A DNA stretch of 64,000 nucleotides, from the NCBI RefSeq assembly GCF_014168535.1, contig NZ_CP060007.1, positions 2,294,001 through 2,358,000 of the forward strand, in the 5' to 3' direction. This document shows positions 16,719 through 25,686 of the stretch, one piece after another; position 1 is the stretch's first letter; each line of letters opens with the position of its first letter. This DNA comes from Lacibacter sediminis (GTDB lineage: Bacteria; Bacteroidota; Bacteroidia; Chitinophagales; Chitinophagaceae). The position numbers were made by a program, and so were the translations under genes. The notes under the pieces are model-generated. The model did no database searches and was not told the DNA's origin. It was given only the letters and a program-made list of their open reading frames with translations.

Positions 16719-19700
16719 ATGGCAAAAAATATTAAACTGAAATTTGAAAATAACCAAGAGCATCAGAACATTGCTGTAAATAGTGTTGTTAATTTGTTTG
16801 AGGGCTTTTCGCAAAATCTAATCGTGAATGAGTTTAGTTCTGACATTGCTCCAAATATCGAGCCTTTTTATAATCTCGAAGAAAACTGGCTATTAGACAA
16901 TCTACAAGCAGTACAGGAAGCAAATAGTTTGCAACCAGGTCTTGCGTTAGATGTAGATGATGGTCCCATGCTCGATATTGATGGGTATAATACGCACCGC
17001 TTTCCGTGCTTTACAGTAGAGATGGAAACCGGTACAGGTAAAACCTATGCTTATCTCAAAACGGTTTTTGAGCTTAACAAGCGTTATGGCTTCCGCAAAT
17101 TCATCATTGTAGTGCCAAGTATTGCAATTTACGAAGGTGTTTATAAGACGATCGAGATCACCAAAGAGCATTTCAAAACATTGTATGGCAATACTACGAT
17201 GAATGCCATCAAATACGATGGCCAACAGATTGGTAAGGTGAAAGATTTTGCAGTCAATCCTTATATCAACATCATGATCATGACGATTGATGCTTTCAAT
17301 AGTAAAACGAATAACCTATACAAGCCAACAGAGAAATTACCAGGTGAAAAAAAGCCTTATCAATACCTGCAGGAAACAAAACCGATTTACATACTGGACG
17401 AAAGCCAGAATTATTTATCACCTAAAAGCAGGGAGGCATTACGAACACTCAATCCTTTATTTGCAGTTAATTATTCTGCCACACCAAAAGAAAAACCCAA
17501 CCTTATTTATCGCCTCAGCCCGGTAGATGCATTTAAGCTAAACCTCGTAAAGAAAATACAGGTGGAAGGTGTAACAGAGCAACACAACCTAAATGATAAA
17601 GACCTGAGTGTTTTACTGGAAGAAGTTGTGAGAAATGGCAATACAATTCAGGCAACCCTGAAAGCTCACTGTATGGTGAACGGAGCTAAACAACTAAAGT
17701 CAATCACCCTCAAAAAGAACGATGATCTTTTTGATAAAACGAAGAATCCGGATTTTGAAGGGTTTCTTGTGGAAGATATAAACCTGAAAACGCAACAGGT
17801 AATGTTCTCGAATGGTTCTACGTTGGGGAATGATCAAACGCAGGGCATTACCCTATCTAAAACAGAAATATTCAGAGTACAGATTGAACAAACCATTAAG
17901 TACCATATCGAGCGTCAAAAAGCATTAAGAAATAAGGGGATAAAAGTATTATCGTTATTTTTTATTGATCGGGTTGATAATTATGTACAGGATGATGGAA
18001 TTATTAAAAACCTTTTTGATAGTGCCTTTGATAAATTAAAGCATTTAGATAAGCATTATGCCAAGCTTGAAGCAAGACAAGTGAGACAAGGTTATTTTGC
18101 TAAAAAGAAAAATAAAAAGAAGGAAGAAGAGTTTGTTGACACTGCTATTTTCAATAATGACAAAACAAAGGATGATAAAGAAGCAGAGAAACAGGCGTAC
18201 GAACTCATCATGAAGAATAAAGAAGTGCTGTTGAATTTCTCAGAAAATGTTTCATTCATTTTTGCTCACTCAGCATTAAGAGAAGGTTGGGATAATCCAA
18301 ATGTTTTTCAGATTTGTACCCTTAATACGGCCACCTCAGAAAATCGTAAAAGGCAGGAGATTGGTCGTGGCCTTCGCCTCTGTGTAAACCAAGACGGTGA
18401 ACGGGTACAGGAAGAAGGTGTGAATGTATTAACCGTGATAGCTAATGAGCATTATGAAGAGTATTGTAATGACCTGCAAAAAGAATATCGTGAAAGTGGT
18501 GATGTTGCACCAACCAAGCCTAGCAATGCCCGCAAAAGCGATGCAAAACGTAATGATAAAGTATTCAATTCTAAAGAGTTTAAAATCTTCTGGGATCTAT
18601 TGGCACTTAAAACCGATTATGAAATAAAACTCGATACCGATAAACTGATTACGGAATGTATCACGAAACTAAACAGCCCGAAAACTGTTTTCCCGGAATC
18701 TCAGATTATCATTACCAGGGGAAAGTTTGTTATAACTACTTTTCGTTTCAAGCTAAATAAGGTATCAGTTGGGTTAGCTCAGATCGATATTACAATTTCA
18801 GATACGAATGGGGTTGAGAATGTTATCAAAGGTGAATGGTATAAAGTAGGGTATGATTTTGGAACCAAAAAAAGTAAGCGCCTCTCCGGTTACAAAATTG
18901 TTGAGATAAAAGAATACAAATCAGATAGTGTAGTTCACTTCGGCAACGGAGAATCACTCTCTCTGGAATCCGATATTTTGCACACTGATAATAAAGGGCA
19001 TCAGTCAGAATCAATCACCAAGCAGGAGGCGCAAACCAGTTATCCAGTTTTTAACATCATTGATCGTACTAGCAAAGAGACAGGTATTACAAGGCCAACT
19101 GTATTGCAGATATTCAAAGGAATGGAAGAAGATAGAAAGAAGCATATTTTTAAGAATCCCGAAGGCTTTACAAGCAAATTCATAGAAGTAATAAAAGAAC
19201 AATTGGCAGATCATATTGCTGAGGGAATCGAATACAAACTAACAGGTGAATTGGAAACGTACGATTTTGATGAAATGTTCCCTAGTACAAAAAAGTTTCC
19301 TCAAAAAGAATTGATTGATGGTTCAGACAATTCGTTATATGACTTTGTTCAAATTGATTCAGGAGTAGAAGAACGTTTTGTTTCAAATATCTTAGTTGAG
19401 GATGATAGAAGCGGAAATATTATTGGTTACTTCAAGTTCCCGCCAACCTTTAAAGTACGCATTCCTAAAATTATTAAGAACTATAATCCTGATTGGGGAA
19501 TACTAAGGAAAAGTAGAGACGGCAAAACGTCGATCAATCTTGTGCGTGAAACGAAAGGTTCTTTGATTCCTGAGCAATTACAATGGCCAAGTGAAAAAAG
19601 AAAAATTAAATGCGCTATCAAACATTTTGAGAAGTTGGGAATCAATTACCGGCAGGTAACGTCGGATACACTCAAATATTGGGAAAACAATAAACCAACG

Positions 19701-19766
19701 CAATCGTATAGACTGGATCTGGAGCAAGAGAATGATCACCTATTATATGATGAAGGTAAAATTTAA
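16719..19766 (+). CDS. res: Type III restriction-modification endonuclease/helicase (Res)
   Basis: The 1015-residue protein has the SF2 helicase motifs of Res: M-E-T-G-T-G-K-T (102-109), I-L-D-E-S-Q-N-Y (motif II), N-Y-S-A-T-P (III), F-A-H-S-A-L-R-E-G-W-D-N-P-N-V (V) and Q-E-I-G-R-G-L-R-L-C (VI). Near the C-terminus, N-P-D-W-G-I-L followed by V-R-E-T-K-G (Glu944, Lys946) is the PD-(D/E)XK nuclease site. With Mod it would translocate after binding unmethylated sites and cut DNA. Length is usual for Res. All key residues are present, so the system looks functional. Confidence 0.94.
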   Translation: MAKNIKLKFENNQEHQNIAVNSVVNLFEGFSQNLIVNEFSSDIAPNIEPFYNLEENWLLDNLQAVQEANSLQPGLALDVDDGPMLDIDGYNTHRFPCFTVEMETGTGKTYAYLKTVFELNKRYGFRKFIIVVPSIAIYEGVYKTIEITKEHFKTLYGNTTMNAIKYDGQQIGKVKDFAVNPYINIMIMTIDAFNSKTNNLYKPTEKLPGEKKPYQYLQETKPIYILDESQNYLSPKSREALRTLNPLFAVNYSATPKEKPNLIYRLSPVDAFKLNLVKKIQVEGVTEQHNLNDKDLSVLLEEVVRNGNTIQATLKAHCMVNGAKQLKSITLKKNDDLFDKTKNPDFEGFLVEDINLKTQQVMFSNGSTLGNDQTQGITLSKTEIFRVQIEQTIKYHIERQKALRNKGIKVLSLFFIDRVDNYVQDDGIIKNLFDSAFDKLKHLDKHYAKLEARQVRQGYFAKKKNKKKEEEFVDTAIFNNDKTKDDKEAEKQAYELIMKNKEVLLNFSENVSFIFAHSALREGWDNPNVFQICTLNTATSENRKRQEIGRGLRLCVNQDGERVQEEGVNVLTVIANEHYEEYCNDLQKEYRESGDVAPTKPSNARKSDAKRNDKVFNSKEFKIFWDLLALKTDYEIKLDTDKLITECITKLNSPKTVFPESQIIITRGKFVITTFRFKLNKVSVGLAQIDITISDTNGVENVIKGEWYKVGYDFGTKKSKRLSGYKIVEIKEYKSDSVVHFGNGESLSLESDILHTDNKGHQSESITKQEAQTSYPVFNIIDRTSKETGITRPTVLQIFKGMEEDRKKHIFKNPEGFTSKFIEVIKEQLADHIAEGIEYKLTGELETYDFDEMFPSTKKFPQKELIDGSDNSLYDFVQIDSGVEERFVSNILVEDDRSGNIIGYFKFPPTFKVRIPKIIKNYNPDWGILRKSRDGKTSINLVRETKGSLIPEQLQWPSEKRKIKCAIKHFEKLGINYRQVTSDTLKYWENNKPTQSYRLDLEQENDHLLYDEGKI

Positions 19767-19785
19767 TAACTATTAGCTCAATCAC

Positions 19786-20424
19786 ATGAAACGAGGCAGA
19801 CCAAGAAAGCATCAGTCATGGGACAATAGGGTTGAAACTCATCCCTGGAAAAGATTCCCTGAGATAGATAATGACGCTACACAGTTAATCCTTGGTAGCT
19901 TTCCTCCGAATAAATTTACCGACTATCCAAACCGGCTCTCAAGATGTGATGAGCAGTTTTTTTATGGCAGCAAGGACAATGCTTTCTGGGATCTGTTTAT
20001 TGTTGCAAAAGATTTAGCGTTACGCTGGCCGGATCATTTGGAGGGGCTTAAAAATTGGCTTTCAACAAACAAATGGATTATAAGCGATATTTTATTGACC
20101 ACAACAAGAAAAAAGGATTCTGCTACTGATTCCGATTTAGTGCCTGTCAAATGGAATACAGAAGTGATTAATCGGATACTTACAAATAATCCAATTCAAA
20201 CAATACTGTTCACGAGTAACTGGGTGAAGAATAAGTTTGATCAAGAAGTGAAGAAGGAATTATCAGCATTTACCGGATCATACCGTGAAGTTGTATTGAT
20301 ATCACCATCGCCAGCAGGATTAATAAGTACTGAATGGGCAAAAAAGGAACTTCCAATCTTAGATGGAGAGGATTTAGAGTCATACCGTCAACGCTATTAT
20401 CAATGGGCATTAAATGAGCCCTAA
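19786..20424 (+). CDS. Uracil/hypoxanthine-DNA glycosylase-like protein (UDG superfamily, family 6-like)
   Basis: The 212-residue protein has UDG-superfamily signatures closest to family 6 (hypoxanthine-DNA glycosylase): L-I-L-G-S-F-P-P (37-41) as motif A, F-F-Y-G-S-K-D-N-A-F-W with Asn65 in the place of the catalytic Asn, and V-L-I-S-P-S-P-A-G (173-178) as motif B. A basic N-terminus (K-R-G-R-P-R-K) could touch DNA. Such enzymes remove deaminated or modified bases. It is in the operon with restriction genes (19 bp after res), suggesting a role on foreign or modified DNA rather than housekeeping repair. The substrate is not known. Confidence 0.75.
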   Translation: MKRGRPRKHQSWDNRVETHPWKRFPEIDNDATQLILGSFPPNKFTDYPNRLSRCDEQFFYGSKDNAFWDLFIVAKDLALRWPDHLEGLKNWLSTNKWIISDILLTTTRKKDSATDSDLVPVKWNTEVINRILTNNPIQTILFTSNWVKNKFDQEVKKELSAFTGSYREVVLISPSPAGLISTEWAKKELPILDGEDLESYRQRYYQWALNEP

Positions 20425-20441
20425 TTTAAAACCTTTTAAAA

Positions 20442-21011
20442 GTGGCTTTAAAAAAACTCCCGTACAAAAATATTAATGAGCTGATACAAAAAAATCTTCC
20501 GGATGAAGATGATCAACACACGGTGAACCTATCCCGTTTGCTTCAACCATCCAGACGGCGAGGGTGGCTTACAAAAACTGAGCTGGAAATGATTTGCCGC
20601 TGGAAATCTCCCAGAGCTATTCGTCTCATTCAGTCCAATCATGCAGCTACGATTAGAAAGGTTACGAAAGCTGCGTTTCAAGTAAAAGATGAAACAGAAA
20701 AAATGCGACTGCTGACTTTGCTAAAAGGCGTTTCAATTCCAATGGCATCTGCTGTTCTTACACTACTTTATCCTAAGCGTTATGGGGTAATTGATATTAG
20801 AGTCTGGCAGATTTTACACCAGATGAAGATTGTAGAAACGAATAAAAGAGGTACTGCATTTCGTGTTGCAGAATGGGTAGAATTATTGGTGCTTCTTCGC
20901 AAGCTGTCGAAGCAGTTTGGACAAAGCGTTCGATTGATCGAGTACAGTATTTTTCTTGCACATCAGCGGCACCAGGTAGGAACACTTTACCAAACTTTAA
21001 AAAACGATTAA
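20442..21011 (+). CDS. HhH DNA-glycosylase-like protein
   Basis: I use the GTG at 20442, 17 bp after the previous stop. The 189-residue protein is helical. L-L-K-G-V-S-I-P-M-A-S-A-V-L (93-106) matches the helix-hairpin-helix of HhH-GPD glycosylases. Asp118 in Y-G-V-I-D-I-R-V-W sits where these enzymes have the catalytic Asp. No Fe-S Cys set is present. The protein is smaller than EndoIII or MutY and may be a divergent member or a DNA-binding protein only. The context of flanking UDG-like genes supports a base-excision role. Confidence 0.6.
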   Translation: MALKKLPYKNINELIQKNLPDEDDQHTVNLSRLLQPSRRRGWLTKTELEMICRWKSPRAIRLIQSNHAATIRKVTKAAFQVKDETEKMRLLTLLKGVSIPMASAVLTLLYPKRYGVIDIRVWQILHQMKIVETNKRGTAFRVAEWVELLVLLRKLSKQFGQSVRLIEYSIFLAHQRHQVGTLYQTLKND

Positions 21012-21014
21012 TAT

Positions 21015-21740
21015 ATGAACGATGTAAAAAACTTTCAAGATCAAATAGCTTTATTAAACGATGAAATCAGAAAAGCTTACTCTGACAATGAGGAAGAAAT
21101 ATTTCCAATCTATGACGGGGCACTAAACCCGGAGGAGTACTTCATGAATCCATCTTATAAAATTCTCTGGTTGATGAAAGAACCTTATGACGGCGGTGAG
21201 CGGGAGGGGGAATGGTCATTGCCTGATTTTTTTATCGATGATTACGATCGATTTTATAATGATCTGATTAAAGGTAGTTCAGGTCGTACATGGCAGCCGG
21301 CGGTTTATGCATCGTATGGAATTCTGAATAATTTCTCCAATTGGGATGAAATGTCCTACATACGAGATGAGCCATCAATGGTTAAAGTGTTGGGGAAGAT
21401 AGCATGGGTAAATATTCAAAAACTTCCTTCTGAAACCGGCAAGAAAACCGATATTACGAATGTTCATGATGCTTACAAAAAACACAAAGCGATTCTGAAT
21501 AAACAGATTGAATTGCTGAACCCGGATATCATCATTTGCGGAAATACTTTTTCGGTTATACGGGAAGATTTGGGTAATCCTGTTACAACCAAGTTTGATA
21601 TGGTGGAATACTTTTTTAATAATGGAAAACTGTTTATTAACGCTTATCACCCGGCTCAATTTCAAATTTCACGTGAGCGATACGTAAATAACATTATTCA
21701 GTGTGCTAAGGAATGGGAAGAGCGGAAGCGAGGAAAATAG
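21015..21740 (+). CDS. UDG-superfamily protein, last gene of the defence operon
   Basis: The 241-residue protein shows the superfamily pattern: I-L-W-L-M-K-E-P-Y-D-G-G as motif A, I-A-W-V-N-I-Q-K-L-P as the next strand, L-L-N-P-D-I-I-I-C-G-N-T as the central strand, and F-I-N-A-Y-H-P-A-Q as motif B with the conserved His. It differs from the family-6-like neighbour and lacks obvious Fe-S Cys. It starts three bases after the preceding stop and closes the plus-strand operon. Its substrate is unknown; a uracil-type glycosylase or a catalytically altered DNA-binding relative is possible. Confidence 0.7.
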   Translation: MNDVKNFQDQIALLNDEIRKAYSDNEEEIFPIYDGALNPEEYFMNPSYKILWLMKEPYDGGEREGEWSLPDFFIDDYDRFYNDLIKGSSGRTWQPAVYASYGILNNFSNWDEMSYIRDEPSMVKVLGKIAWVNIQKLPSETGKKTDITNVHDAYKKHKAILNKQIELLNPDIIICGNTFSVIREDLGNPVTTKFDMVEYFFNNGKLFINAYHPAQFQISRERYVNNIIQCAKEWEERKRGK

Positions 21741-21771
21741 GTTTTACATGGTGTACTAGTAATGAGAATAA

Positions 21772-22311
21772 TCATCGAATTCTGTCCTTGACATATTTAT
21801 GAATGTCAAATGGTTTTGGTTTGTTGGCTGAGCTGAGATATAAGGGATGGTGTGGGTGGCCTTTTTTTGATATATTTCCAATGGTGATCCAGTTGGTATT
21901 GAAAGTCGGAGTGCATTTTAATATATCCGCTAAACAATGTATTAAGTAAGGGCGCTTCTCAATAAGTGTTCCCCACGCTGCCCAAATAATTCGTTGCGAA
22001 GAATCTTCGAATAAGCTCTTGATGATTTTTAGATTGTTTTGGTGAAGGTTGAGATCAAGATCATGATGTAGCCCGTCTGGGTTGGTTGCTCTTTGTGGGT
22101 AGATGTTCAACATAAACCAGCTATCATGTCCGTTTGAGATGCATAGTCTTTCAACTGATCTCAATGTACTATCAAGCTTATTTGGCTCAGCCGTGCTGGG
22201 GTTAATACCGAAACAAATCAATGGTTTTTTCCCAACGGTACCGAGAAGATATCTTGCTGAATTGTCAGCATTTATTTCATAAAGCCACTTGTCGTTTAAA
22301 TGGTTCTTCAT
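21772..22311 (-). CDS. DUF1643-family protein
   Basis: The 179-residue protein fits DUF1643: C-F-G-I-N-P-S-T-A-E-P-N-K-L-D-S-T near residue 35, then F-M-L-N-I-Y-P-Q-R-A-T-N-P, I-I-W-A-A-W-G-T and a C-terminal K-K-G-H-P-H-H-P-L-Y-L. The biochemical function is not established. The early G-I-N-P-S loop, central strand and final H-P-L loop are laid out like UDG motifs A and B, so a distant link is possible; this is my inference. It is convergent with the plus operon (31-bp gap) and lies 59 bp downstream of another UDG-like gene. Confidence 0.75.
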   Translation of the reverse strand: MKNHLNDKWLYEINADNSARYLLGTVGKKPLICFGINPSTAEPNKLDSTLRSVERLCISNGHDSWFMLNIYPQRATNPDGLHHDLDLNLHQNNLKIIKSLFEDSSQRIIWAAWGTLIEKRPYLIHCLADILKCTPTFNTNWITIGNISKKGHPHHPLYLSSANKPKPFDIHKYVKDRIR

Positions 22312-22370
22312 TAACTTAATAGTTATTTATGCCGTGGAAGGGAAATTTAAAGTTCTATGCATTGCTAACC

Positions 22371-23069
22371 TCACGGCTGCTGAAGAATTTTTGCAAGTTG
22401 CTCTCTGGCTATTCTTGCACCACCTTGCGATGGGTGTCTTATTTTTAGTATCTGATACTTATTGCTTAAAAGCTTACTGAGAAAAGCAAAACTTTCATTA
22501 CCTAATGCAATGATAAACGTTGGATTGATAAGTGCAAGTTCTTCAACCAAAAAAGCCTCCTCTTCTTTTGCTCTTTTCCAGAATAATTGTCGGGCAATCC
22601 TGTCATCATTCTTCTTATCGCCCGATACTAAATAGGATTTTACCACATCAGTAAAATAGACAAACAAATTGTTACTATTCAACAGATCTTGAAAGGCGGC
22701 GTAATAAGGTCCTCTTGGTCGTTCAAGTGCAAATGGTGTTGCAAAAACATATTGCCCAACCCGTTCAATATTCAGGATCCCGTCCGGATCGCTGTTCCTT
22801 GGTTCTAAACCCATAACAGCAATTCGAACTGGTGAAGAAAGATTACCGAACCAAACCGGAAGATCAACACGAATATCATTACTTCCTGTAATTATCTTTT
22901 CAGCCTGTTGGGTCGTTTTATTTTGCGATTCATAGCCTTGCAAAAAAGTTTCACTCTTTAAGTGATATGCAGGCCAGGTTGCAATGTTATTTACCAGGTT
23001 ATCATAAAACCTTTCAAATGGGAATCGTTTTCTGTAATGCTTTAGGATGGCTTGTGTATTAATGGGCAT
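22371..23069 (-). CDS. UDG-superfamily protein (minus-strand copy)
   Basis: In this 232-residue protein A-V-M-G-L-E-P-R-N-S-D (motif A), F-V-Y-F-T-D-V-V-K-S-Y, L-I-N-P-T-F-I-I-A-L-G-N-E-S-F and I-R-H-P-S-Q-G-G (motif B) give the order of uracil-DNA glycosylase-like folds. The sequence is only distantly similar to the other two UDG-like genes nearby. It precedes the DUF1643 gene on the same strand and follows the kinase gene after a 195-bp gap containing a strong hairpin. Substrate unknown. Confidence 0.7.
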   Translation of the reverse strand: MPINTQAILKHYRKRFPFERFYDNLVNNIATWPAYHLKSETFLQGYESQNKTTQQAEKIITGSNDIRVDLPVWFGNLSSPVRIAVMGLEPRNSDPDGILNIERVGQYVFATPFALERPRGPYYAAFQDLLNSNNLFVYFTDVVKSYLVSGDKKNDDRIARQLFWKRAKEEEAFLVEELALINPTFIIALGNESFAFLSKLLSNKYQILKIRHPSQGGARIAREQLAKILQQP

Positions 23070-23239
23070 GTATTTAGCTACTTTATAAGATTCCTTGGGG
23101 AATGTGTTTTAAAATGTCTGTTAGTATTTGATCATGTCTTTTTTGAAAATATCAGATTTCTGAAGTGAATAAGTGCTATCGTTTTTCAGGATGCTCAATA
23201 AAACAGCTAGTTATCAAAATAGTTACTAAGTCGGCTGAG

Positions 23240-23282
23240 AATCTTTACAACTGATTAATACAGTTAATCAGTTGTAAAGATT
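23240..23282 (-). terminator. Perfect 19-bp hairpin over the kinase stop codon
   Basis: Arms 23240-23258 and 23264-23282 are exact inverted repeats with a 5-nt loop, and the kinase stop codon lies within one arm. No T run follows on either strand. It may be a terminator or an mRNA-stabilising element that separates the kinase triad from the downstream UDG/DUF1643 genes. Confidence 0.55.
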
Positions 23283-24946
23283 GAGTATAAAATAAAGCCA
23301 CCTATTGCACCTGCAATGAAACCGCCAACGTTTTCAGTAATACCAGCTCCAATAAAACCAAAAATAGCAGCAACAACAATTCCAACAGAACAGCCTTCAT
23401 TTTCCGTTGTAGAAGTTGAAGTCGTTTTGTTTGATGTTTGTGATATTGGTTGATTTGTTTGACTTTTTGTCGTGTGCTGAGCTGGCGGTGTAGGTTTTGG
23501 CTTTGATGTAGGAGAAGTTTGTGCGGTGGGTGTGGCCGGGATATTTTTATATATATTATTAAAAACTTCAGCTTCTTTATCCTGTATTTTCTTTCTTTCT
23601 TGTATTTGTTCAAGAACAGATTTATGTTTTGCATTTCTTGATCCGATACCTGGACTTATTTTTTTCAAGCTAAGTCTATCTTTAGCTTCCTGTTCATTGT
23701 TTAGGATTTGAATTTGTGAGGCCGAATCAATAATCATTTGAGGTCGCTCCGCATAACTTGTTATTATTCCGATTGCAGATACCCATTTATTAACTAATGA
23801 GGTAGGCGATTTGCCAGCAGAGGATAATGCGGCTATCCCTTCAGACCAGACTGTTAGTGTAAATGTTTGATTAGGGTAGCTCCCTACATTTAGAAAGTAA
23901 TATGAACTACCTAGTCGTGTAATTCCTTTATACTGATTCGATATATATCCTATAACTTCTACTTTTTCGCCGAAATGCTCCAAAATAGTGCCTTTCATTT
24001 TAGCATCTAAGACATCGTATTGGGAATTTTTAACTGCTATTTTACCAACCTTGTTCTTATCATAATTAAAGCTGCCGGAAATAAACTCATTTAACGATGG
24101 GACTTTATCAAAATCAAGATGACAAATTCCAACAAAACGTTCCACCAATGGTTTTATTTCCGCAATCGAATTAAGTTCTGTAATAGCAGGAGAATTGTTT
24201 AAGTCTGCAATGTCCTGACTTTTCAGGATTATATTTTCGCCATTATGATATTTCCAAAGTGCTGGTTTAGCAATTAATGCTCTTAAACTTAAATAAATAA
24301 CAATTGAAGAAAACCTGTCAATTCTTGCGCTATAATGATTTGCTGAGCGTTGGGGGTGTTGAAAATTTGGATGTCCTAATTCATTTGATTTTAAACCGCT
24401 TAATGTTGGCAAATACATTCCATCGTAATCAATAAGAAATAAACGATCGTTTTTAACGATGATATTGCCTTGTTGTAAGTCACCATGTGCAATTCCAAAA
24501 CTTTCCAACTCGGCAACCATATTTAAGAAGTCACTGAGCAATGTTTGCAACTTGGCTTTATTGTTACGATTGTTTTCTAGGTAAAAATTTAAAGGCTCTC
24601 CCTCCATCCACTTCATTTTAATGACTGGAAAGAACGTCCCTGACACCCTTATGCCATCTTTCAAATATTTTGCTTCGACAAAATACCTTGAAGGCTTAGA
24701 TGCAAAGAAACTTGATATCGCTTGGTATCGTCTTTGTATATCAGATATATCTCTAGTAAAGCAGCGAACAGCATAATTCGTCGTAGGTGTTTGAAGCTTG
24801 AATGTAACAGTAAATCCTCCTGAATAAGGTTTGGGAAGATCAAACATACCTGTTTCTACTTTTGCAGTTTTCAATTCTGTATCTGCAAATGAAACTCTTG
24901 GATTTTGTACTGCTTCGTTATATTGGTCACCTTTAGGTAAAGCCAT
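23264..24946 (-). CDS. Protein kinase with OB-like domain and C-terminal membrane segments (TerY-type triad)
   Basis: The 560-residue protein has four parts. The N-terminal kinase domain contains H-G-D-L-Q-Q-G-N at 154-161 (catalytic loop) and D-Y-D-G at 173-176 in place of DFG. The usual beta-3 lysine appears as Arg61 in Y-A-V-R-C-F, so ATP binding may differ. Residues about 310-415 (V-E-V-I-G-Y-I-S ... K-W-V-S-A-I-G-I-I-T-S) read like an OB fold. A Pro/Thr/Ser/Gln-rich linker follows. The C-terminus is Gly-rich and hydrophobic, with one or two membrane helices. It overlaps the PP2C gene by one base. With PP2C and vWA it forms a phosphorylation triad like TerY-P, which has been linked to stress and phage defence. 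Confidence 0.82.
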   Translation of the reverse strand: MALPKGDQYNEAVQNPRVSFADTELKTAKVETGMFDLPKPYSGGFTVTFKLQTPTTNYAVRCFTRDISDIQRRYQAISSFFASKPSRYFVEAKYLKDGIRVSGTFFPVIKMKWMEGEPLNFYLENNRNNKAKLQTLLSDFLNMVAELESFGIAHGDLQQGNIIVKNDRLFLIDYDGMYLPTLSGLKSNELGHPNFQHPQRSANHYSARIDRFSSIVIYLSLRALIAKPALWKYHNGENIILKSQDIADLNNSPAITELNSIAEIKPLVERFVGICHLDFDKVPSLNEFISGSFNYDKNKVGKIAVKNSQYDVLDAKMKGTILEHFGEKVEVIGYISNQYKGITRLGSSYYFLNVGSYPNQTFTLTVWSEGIAALSSAGKSPTSLVNKWVSAIGIITSYAERPQMIIDSASQIQILNNEQEAKDRLSLKKISPGIGSRNAKHKSVLEQIQERKKIQDKEAEVFNNIYKNIPATPTAQTSPTSKPKPTPPAQHTTKSQTNQPISQTSNKTTSTSTTENEGCSVGIVVAAIFGFIGAGITENVGGFIAGAIGGFILYSIFTTD

Positions 24947-25686
24947 TATTCAAATTTTAAAAGCACTATGGTTGTATCATCATTTTTAATTCTATTCTCA
25001 CTACGCTGTTCATTAAGCCAGTTTACAAAATCTAATTCTCCTGAAAATAAAGCCAATAATGTTTGGTAAGCATTCAAACTATTTTCCTCTTGCCACAAAA
25101 TCCATTGAGAAATTGCATCTGAACCAATAAACACTAAGTCTCCCTTTTGAATTTTATATATTTCTTGGGAAAAGAAAAATTTATCAATGCGGTTATTTCT
25201 TTCTTGAACACTACTTAATAAGAATGGCGAGGAACCAAAATCACTTGCTTTTTCAAGAGGGAATTTTAAAACAACTTGTCCTTCTCTATAAATAATAATG
25301 TTACTATCCCCTATGGCAGATATGCTGCAATAACCTGATAAAAGAGAAATGGATGTTCCGATTAGCGTTGCAAATGCCCCCATTTCTAACTTTTCTTGAG
25401 CATACCAAGGCAAATCTCGCTTATGGACTTTTTCGAGCCATTGTTTTCTTACAGAAGGATATATTTCAACGAAAAATGTATCATTATTAAATTCAAATAT
25501 GGAAAAGTACTGCACTAGCAGTTCTGCCCATTCTTGGGAGAACGAGCTTTCGGTTGCACCGTCTGAAACTGCAATTTTCAGGACGCTTTCATCATTGGGG
25601 TAAGTTAATATAAAAGCATCTTCATTTTCATTTTCGGAATTGCCTTTTTTGCAAGTACTATATGTTTTTGCTTTATATGTTAGCAT
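24946..25686 (-). CDS. PP2C-family Ser/Thr phosphatase (TerY-type triad)
   Basis: The 246-residue protein has the PP2C metal-site pattern: E-N-E-N-E-D-A-F (Asp23), A-V-S-D-G-A-T (Asp42, Gly43), I-G-D-S-N for the strand after the central helix, F-I-G-S-D-A, and a terminal D-D-T-T-I-V. It is a compact single domain without sensor or membrane parts. It probably opposes the kinase encoded next to it. Start and stop overlap the neighbours by single bases (TAATG), so expression is coupled. Confidence 0.88.
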   Translation of the reverse strand: MLTYKAKTYSTCKKGNSENENEDAFILTYPNDESVLKIAVSDGATESSFSQEWAELLVQYFSIFEFNNDTFFVEIYPSVRKQWLEKVHKRDLPWYAQEKLEMGAFATLIGTSISLLSGYCSISAIGDSNIIIYREGQVVLKFPLEKASDFGSSPFLLSSVQERNNRIDKFFFSQEIYKIQKGDLVFIGSDAISQWILWQEENSLNAYQTLLALFSGELDFVNWLNEQRSENRIKNDDTTIVLLKFE

